Positions 59,337 through 64,000 of a DNA stretch of 64,000 bases are shown piece by piece. The notes below the pieces were generated by a model. The model saw nothing but the letters and a program-made list of their open reading frames with translations. It made no database searches and was not told where the DNA came from. The position numbers and the translations under genes are program-made. Source of the DNA: JAPWJZ01 sp966211335 (lineage in GTDB: Bacteria > Pseudomonadota > Alphaproteobacteria > Micavibrionales > UBA2020); the NCBI GenBank assembly GCA_966211335.1, contig CBIHNF010000001.1, positions 1,302,001 through 1,366,000 of the forward strand, in the 5' to 3' direction. The first letter of the stretch is position 1. Every line of letters starts with the position of its first letter.

Positions 59337-61814
59337 ATGACAAAACCGTCAGGAAGTTTTTTAAAGGCGCCTGAAAGCGGCGGGACGCGGACAGCGTCCC
59401 AGCGCGAAGCCGAATACCTGCGCCTTGTCGAAGCGCAGGCGGTTGCCGAGGTCGGCAGCTGGGCGACGGACCTTTCAACCGGTATCGTCACCTGGTCGGA
59501 AGAAACCTACCGCATCTTCGGCGTCAGCACCGACAGCTTCCAGCCAACGCATGACGCCTTCATCGCGCTTGTCCACCCCGAAGACAGGCAGGCCGTGAAT
59601 GATGCCTTCGTCAATTCGGCGAATTCAGACCAATCCCAGGTTTTCGAGCATCGTATCAACCATCCCGATGGCAGCGTGAAGTTCATCGAGGAGCGCTGGA
59701 AGGTTTTCCACGATGATACCGGCACTGCCTCGCGTGCTGTCGGCAGCTGCAGGGATATTACAGCCCAGAAAATAAATCAGCAGGAAGTCACCCGCCTGAC
59801 GCGGCTTTATTCCGCGCTCAGCCATGTCAACAAAGCCATCGTGCGCATGCCGCTGCGGGACGAGTTATTCCGCAAAGTGTGCGAAGCGCTCGTCGAGCAT
59901 GGAAAATTTAAAATGTCCTGGGTTGGGTGGCATGACGAAGCGACGGAAATGATCGTACCGGTCGCCTCTGTCGGAGACCATGGAAACTATCTTCAGAACA
60001 TAAAAATTTCGACAGCTGAGGTTCCGGAAGGCATGGGGCCGGCTGGCATAAGCTTCCGCACCGGCAAATCTTTTGTCAGCAACAATGCAGCGAGCGATCC
60101 TGCCATGCAGCCATGGCGGGATAAATTCCTTGCGCTGGGTTACCGGTCTGTCGCGGCGCTTTGTCTGCGCCGCCAAGGCAAGGCCTGCGGTACTCTGGCC
60201 GTATTCTCCGACCGGGAAGAATTTTTTCACGACAAAGAAGTGGCACTGCTGGAGGAAGTGGCGAATGACATTTCCTTCGCGCTGGATAACCTTTTGCGGG
60301 AAGACGCGCGCAAAAAGGCGGAGCAGGACCTGCGGCGCGAGCTGGATTTTTCCGATGCCGTCATCCGCAGCGTACCAGGCGTTCTATACCTTTATGATGA
60401 AACGGGTCATTTCATGCGCTGGAACGAAAATTTCAGCCGCGTGACAGGTTACACGGAAGTCGAAATTCTGCGCATGTCGCCGCTCGATTTTATAGGGCAG
60501 GGAGATAAATCGGCAGTTGAAGCGGAAATCCGAGAAGTTTTTGAAGAAGGATCTTCCTCTGTCGCCGCCGATCTGGTGCATAAAGACGGCCGGCAAATGC
60601 CTTATTATTTCACCGGCACGCGCACGACGATTGAAGGGGAGGTCTGCCTCGTCGGCGTCGGTATCGACCTTACCGAGCGCAAACGCGCCGAAGCGGCACA
60701 GCGGAAAATGGAGCAGAACTACCGCACGCTTTTTGAATATGCGCCGGAAGGCATCGTCATTTGCGACAGCAAAGGCCATTACCTCGACGCCAATCCCAGC
60801 ATGTGCCGCATGCTGGGCTATACGCGCGAGGAAATGATCGGCAAGCATTCGACCGAAATCGTCTCCCCGGCCGAAGCCCCGTTGGTCGGTGGCGCGATCG
60901 AGCAGATCATAGAATCTGCGGAGCATCGCCGCGAATGGCAGTTCCTGCGCAAGGACGGCAGCATATTCCCCGGCGAAGTTTTCGCAACCCAGATGCCCGA
61001 CGGCTCGCTCATCGGCATGATCCGCGACCTGACGGACCGCAACCGCGCCGACAAGGAGCGGGAAAATTACATGCGGGCCGAGGCGGCGGACCGCGTGAAA
61101 TCCGCGTTCCTCGCAACGATGTCGCACGAGCTGCGCACCCCGCTCAATTCCATCATCGGCTTCACCGGCATTATCCTGCAACGGCTGCCGGGCCCCTTGA
61201 ATGACGAGCAGGCCAAGCAGCTGGAAATGGTGCGTGGCAGCGCGCGGCATCTATTAGCGCTCATCAGCGACGTTCTGGATCTGTCAAAAATCGAGGCAGG
61301 GCAGCTCTCCGTCCACCCCGCGCCCTTCGATGTCTCTGCGGCACTAACCAGGGCCATCGAAAGCCTGCGTCCCATGGCGGAAAAAAAAGGACTAAATCTT
61401 GAGGCGGTAATCCCGGATGGCCTCGGCCAGATTGTCAGCGATGAACATCGCTTCATGCAAATCCTGCTCAACCTTCTCAGCAATGCCATCAAGTTTACCG
61501 ATAACGGTCAGGCAATGCTAACCGCCAAGATTATTCCTGATTTTGTGGCCATACAGGGCGGCGCCCCGCAGCCTGCCTTGCGCGTTCGCGTTTCAGACAC
61601 GGGTATCGGCATTAAGGCGGAGGAACTGCTCCTGCTGTTCCAGCCCTTCCGTCAGCTGGACGAGCGTCTGGCGCGCCGCCACGAAGGCACCGGCCTTGGC
61701 CTTTCCATCTGCATGAAGCTGGCGGAGCTTCTGGGCGGCACCATTCGCGCCGACAGTGTCTTCGGCCAGGGCAGCACCTTCACCCTCACATTGCCCCTGA
61801 AGGCACCCGCATGA
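59337..61814 (+). CDS. PAS-GAF-PAS-PAS sensor histidine kinase
   Basis: The 825-residue cytoplasmic kinase has no membrane segment. Domains in order: PAS (about 30-145), GAF (about 155-315), PAS (about 335-450), PAS (about 460-580), HisKA with the phospho-acceptor His in FLATMSHELRTPLNSIIGF, and an ATPase domain with NLLSNAIKF, DTGIGI and GTGLGLSI. An ATG at 59330 runs at once into a stop, so 59337 is the start; the leader appears short. The single-domain receiver gene overlaps its stop as ATGA. Ligand unknown. Confidence 0.92.
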   Translation: MTKPSGSFLKAPESGGTRTASQREAEYLRLVEAQAVAEVGSWATDLSTGIVTWSEETYRIFGVSTDSFQPTHDAFIALVHPEDRQAVNDAFVNSANSDQSQVFEHRINHPDGSVKFIEERWKVFHDDTGTASRAVGSCRDITAQKINQQEVTRLTRLYSALSHVNKAIVRMPLRDELFRKVCEALVEHGKFKMSWVGWHDEATEMIVPVASVGDHGNYLQNIKISTAEVPEGMGPAGISFRTGKSFVSNNAASDPAMQPWRDKFLALGYRSVAALCLRRQGKACGTLAVFSDREEFFHDKEVALLEEVANDISFALDNLLREDARKKAEQDLRRELDFSDAVIRSVPGVLYLYDETGHFMRWNENFSRVTGYTEVEILRMSPLDFIGQGDKSAVEAEIREVFEEGSSSVAADLVHKDGRQMPYYFTGTRTTIEGEVCLVGVGIDLTERKRAEAAQRKMEQNYRTLFEYAPEGIVICDSKGHYLDANPSMCRMLGYTREEMIGKHSTEIVSPAEAPLVGGAIEQIIESAEHRREWQFLRKDGSIFPGEVFATQMPDGSLIGMIRDLTDRNRADKERENYMRAEAADRVKSAFLATMSHELRTPLNSIIGFTGIILQRLPGPLNDEQAKQLEMVRGSARHLLALISDVLDLSKIEAGQLSVHPAPFDVSAALTRAIESLRPMAEKKGLNLEAVIPDGLGQIVSDEHRFMQILLNLLSNAIKFTDNGQAMLTAKIIPDFVAIQGGAPQPALRVRVSDTGIGIKAEELLLLFQPFRQLDERLARRHEGTGLGLSICMKLAELLGGTIRADSVFGQGSTFTLTLPLKAPA

Positions 61815-62197
61815 CGGAACGAAACAAGATACTCATTATCGAGGACAATGCGCAGAACCTGTATCTGGCAACCTACCTGCTCGAGCATCACGGATATATC
61901 GTCAGTGCCGCCAGCACAGGGCCCGCGGGCCTCGCGCAGGCGTCGGAGGTAAGGCCGGATATTATTTTGCTGGATATCCAACTGCCCGGCATGGACGGCC
62001 ACGAGGTAGCGCGAAGGCTGAAGGCGGATCCGGTGATGAAGTCGGTGCCGGTCATCGCCGTCACCTCTTTTGCGCTCGCCGGCGATCGCGAAAAATCTCT
62101 TGACGCCGGCATTGAAGGCTATATCGAGAAACCTATAAACCCCGACACCTTTGCCGATGAAATCAGAAATTTCATCGCGGAATACACGAAGGAATGA
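61811..62197 (+). CDS. Single-domain response regulator
   Basis: The 128-residue receiver has ILIIEDNAQNLYLATYLL, phospho-acceptor Asp in IILLDIQLPGMDGHE near residue 56, the Thr/Ser in VIAVTSFALAGDREK and Lys in GYIEKPINPDTFADE. This sequence type (DivK-like, with FALAGDREK and EKPINP) is common next to hybrid kinases in alphaproteobacteria. ATGA overlap with the kinase gene ahead and a 5-base gap to the next kinase gene put all three on one transcript. Confidence 0.92.
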   Translation: MTERNKILIIEDNAQNLYLATYLLEHHGYIVSAASTGPAGLAQASEVRPDIILLDIQLPGMDGHEVARRLKADPVMKSVPVIAVTSFALAGDREKSLDAGIEGYIEKPINPDTFADEIRNFIAEYTKE

Positions 62198-62202
62198 AAA
62201 CC

Positions 62203-64000
62203 ATGAAGCGCGTGCTCATCGTTGATGACGAAACACAGAATGCCTATATGCTGCGCAAGCTGTTTGAAGGGCATGGCTATGCGGTTGATGAAGCGCAGCA
62301 TGGCGCCGAGGCGCTCGTGAAAGCGCGGCAGAACCCGCCGAACCTCATCATTTCCGACCTGCTCATGCCGGTGATGGATGGCTATACGCTGCTCAGCGAA
62401 TGGCGCGCGGACGAGCGGTTGAAACGCCTTCCCTTCATCGTCTACACCGCGACATACACCGAGCCGAAGGACGAACAACTGGCGCTCTCTCTCGGCGCTG
62501 ACGCCTTTATCCTCAAGCCTGCCGACCCGGAATTCCTTGTCGCGCGCAGCGAGGAAGTGCTGAGGAGCATTTCCGGCGGAAAAATTCCCTCCGAAGCGCG
62601 CCAGCAGCTGGAAGAGAAAACGCTTCTCAAGGAATATAACGAAGTTCTCGTGCGCAAACTGGAAAAGCGCAACCGCGAGCTGGAAGAAACAAACCGCAAG
62701 CTTATGCAGACCATCGACGATCGCGCCAAAATCCAGGATGCGCTTTCCCGTTCTTCCGACATGCTGAATGGATTGCTGGACGAAACGCCGGACGCCGTCT
62801 TCGTCAAAGACCGCCAAGGGAAATACCTTCTTATCAATCGGGCGACCGAAAGGTTTATTGGCCGAAAGGCAGAAGAAGTCCTCGGTAAGGATGACTCCGA
62901 ACTTTTCCCCGATGGCGACGGCGAAGTGTTGATGAATATTGACAGGGAAGTCATGGAAAGCGGTAAAAAAACTACCGCGATGGAGACGCTGCAGTGCCCG
63001 CAAGGCCTTGTCACCTTTATGGCGCATAAGGCGCCTTACCGCGACGCCGCCGGAAAGGTTATCGGCATCACCGGTATTTCGCGTGACATCACGCAAATCC
63101 AGAATGCGATGTCGGAACTTGAATTACGCAACCGCGCGATGGAAGCGCTGACTCAAGGCGTACTGATCGCAGACCCCCGCCAGCCCGACAGCCCGATTAT
63201 TTACGCCAGCCCCAGCTTCGAGCGCATGACGGGCTATAAGGCCTCCGAAGTTATTGGCCTTAACTGCCGTTTCATGCAGGGCAAGGATACCGATCCCGCC
63301 GCCGTTGCAAAGCTCGCTCAGGCGATTAACAACAGGCAAAGTTGCACGATCGAGCTGATTAACTACAAAAAAGACGGCACGCCATTCTGGAATGAATTGT
63401 CCATGTCACCGGTTTTTGACATTGCTGGAGTATTGACGCATTTCATCGGCGTGCAGACGGATGTGACGGAGCGCCGCCGGCTGGAAGAACAATTCCGCCA
63501 GTCACAGAAGATGGAGGCCATCGGCCATCTGGCCAGCGGCATCGCGCATGACTTTAACAATATCCTGACGGTCATTAACGGCTACTCGCAGCTATTGCTC
63601 GGCTCGCCGCAGATCGACGCCTCTTCCAAGAAATTCATCCAGATCATCAAGGACGCCGGCGAGCGTTCAGCCGCGCTGACGACCAAGCTGCTCGCCTTCG
63701 GCCGCAAGCAGATCATGTCGGCGCATATCATCGACATCAATGAATCCCTGCGCAACATGGAAGATATGCTGAAACGCGTCATCGGTGAAAATGTCTCCCT
63801 CGCGACCTCTTATGGCGGCGGTACCGACCATGTCTTTGCAGACCCATCGCAGCTTGATCAGGTGATCCTCAATCTCTGCGTCAATGCGCGCGATGCCATG
63901 CCCGACGGCGGCAAAATCACCATCGAGACGACGAACCGCACCTTTGACGACAGCTACATCAAAATTCACCCCTATGCCAAGCCCGGCCATTACGTCATGC
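62203..64000 (+). CDS. REC-PAS-LOV hybrid histidine kinase, blue-light type, C-terminus outside window
   Basis: At least 599 residues are visible. The N-terminal receiver (1-120) has VLIVDDETQNAY and Asp in LIISDLLMPVMDG. A coiled-coil linker (about 140-175), a PAS domain (about 178-295) and a LOV domain (about 300-410) follow. The LOV signature is GLNCRFMQGKDTDP with the photoactive Cys355, plus ELINYKKDG, FWNELSMSPV and the HFIGVQTDVTE Gln strand. HisKA has His449 in HLASGIAHDFNNIL, followed by the ATPase start with NLCVNARDAMPDGG. It should bind FMN and respond to blue light. More domains, perhaps another receiver, may lie past 64000. Confidence 0.92.
   Translation, partial: MKRVLIVDDETQNAYMLRKLFEGHGYAVDEAQHGAEALVKARQNPPNLIISDLLMPVMDGYTLLSEWRADERLKRLPFIVYTATYTEPKDEQLALSLGADAFILKPADPEFLVARSEEVLRSISGGKIPSEARQQLEEKTLLKEYNEVLVRKLEKRNRELEETNRKLMQTIDDRAKIQDALSRSSDMLNGLLDETPDAVFVKDRQGKYLLINRATERFIGRKAEEVLGKDDSELFPDGDGEVLMNIDREVMESGKKTTAMETLQCPQGLVTFMAHKAPYRDAAGKVIGITGISRDITQIQNAMSELELRNRAMEALTQGVLIADPRQPDSPIIYASPSFERMTGYKASEVIGLNCRFMQGKDTDPAAVAKLAQAINNRQSCTIELINYKKDGTPFWNELSMSPVFDIAGVLTHFIGVQTDVTERRRLEEQFRQSQKMEAIGHLASGIAHDFNNILTVINGYSQLLLGSPQIDASSKKFIQIIKDAGERSAALTTKLLAFGRKQIMSAHIIDINESLRNMEDMLKRVIGENVSLATSYGGGTDHVFADPSQLDQVILNLCVNARDAMPDGGKITIETTNRTFDDSYIKIHPYAKPGHYVM

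Overview
The window looks like a chromosomal segment of an alphaproteobacterium. The evidence is high-GC coding sequence in most of the window, LexA boxes of the alphaproteobacterial GTTC-N7-GTTC type in front of an imuA-imuB-dnaE2 cassette, candidate EcfG-type general-stress promoters (GGAAC-N16/17-NGTT), and families such as KTSC, DUF3606, DUF892 and a FurA-like regulator next to katG. No genus can be named from the sequence alone. I found no phage, insertion sequence, CRISPR array or rRNA.

Layout. 0-13.5 kb: a partial AI-2E-type membrane protein, a pirin, a three-gene export ABC system (adaptor, permease, ATPase), a class III nucleotidyl cyclase, a DUF1801 gene broken by a stop codon, a potassium operon kup-kdpD-kdpE, and a regulator-katG pair. 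13.5-27.3 kb: mostly housekeeping and small genes: a TRIC-like channel, a stress-promoted hemerythrin, coaD, tRNA-Ser(CGA), cytochrome c, xanthine phosphoribosyltransferase, two half-size EamA transporters, an aldo/keto reductase, polA, a methyltransferase, and an RlmB-like 23S rRNA methyltransferase with a long Arg/Gly-rich repeat tail.

27.4-42.6 kb: beginning at tRNA-Tyr, base composition drops by eye and the gene content becomes that of a stress and DNA-repair region: a zinc alcohol dehydrogenase, DUF3606, pyrophosphatase with a DUF389 membrane protein, two DUF892 ferritin-like proteins, cyanophycinase with isoaspartyl peptidase, a UvrA2-like protein, exonuclease III, a thioredoxin-reductase-like flavoprotein, a mismatch glycosylase, and LigD split into separate ligase and polymerase genes. 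Several of these carry EcfG-like promoters with sensible spacing, so they probably form a starvation or desiccation regulon.

43-49.8 kb: a sugar cluster with a GH39-like hydrolase, a PF10091 glucoamylase-like protein, a flavoprotein of the dihydrolipoamide-dehydrogenase fold that has lost its redox cysteines and catalytic His, an SDR and a GMC oxidoreductase. 49.9-55.3 kb: the SOS-controlled mutasome imuA-imuB-dnaE2. Next to it lies a roughly 500-base gap with strong hairpins that may encode a small RNA. 55.8-64 kb: a phosphorelay cluster with two paralogous single-domain receivers, a degenerate GGDEF/EAL-like protein, an HPt protein, an OmpR-type regulator, a PAS/GAF histidine kinase, another receiver, and a REC-PAS-LOV histidine kinase that runs off the window end and keeps the photoactive cysteine of blue-light receptors.
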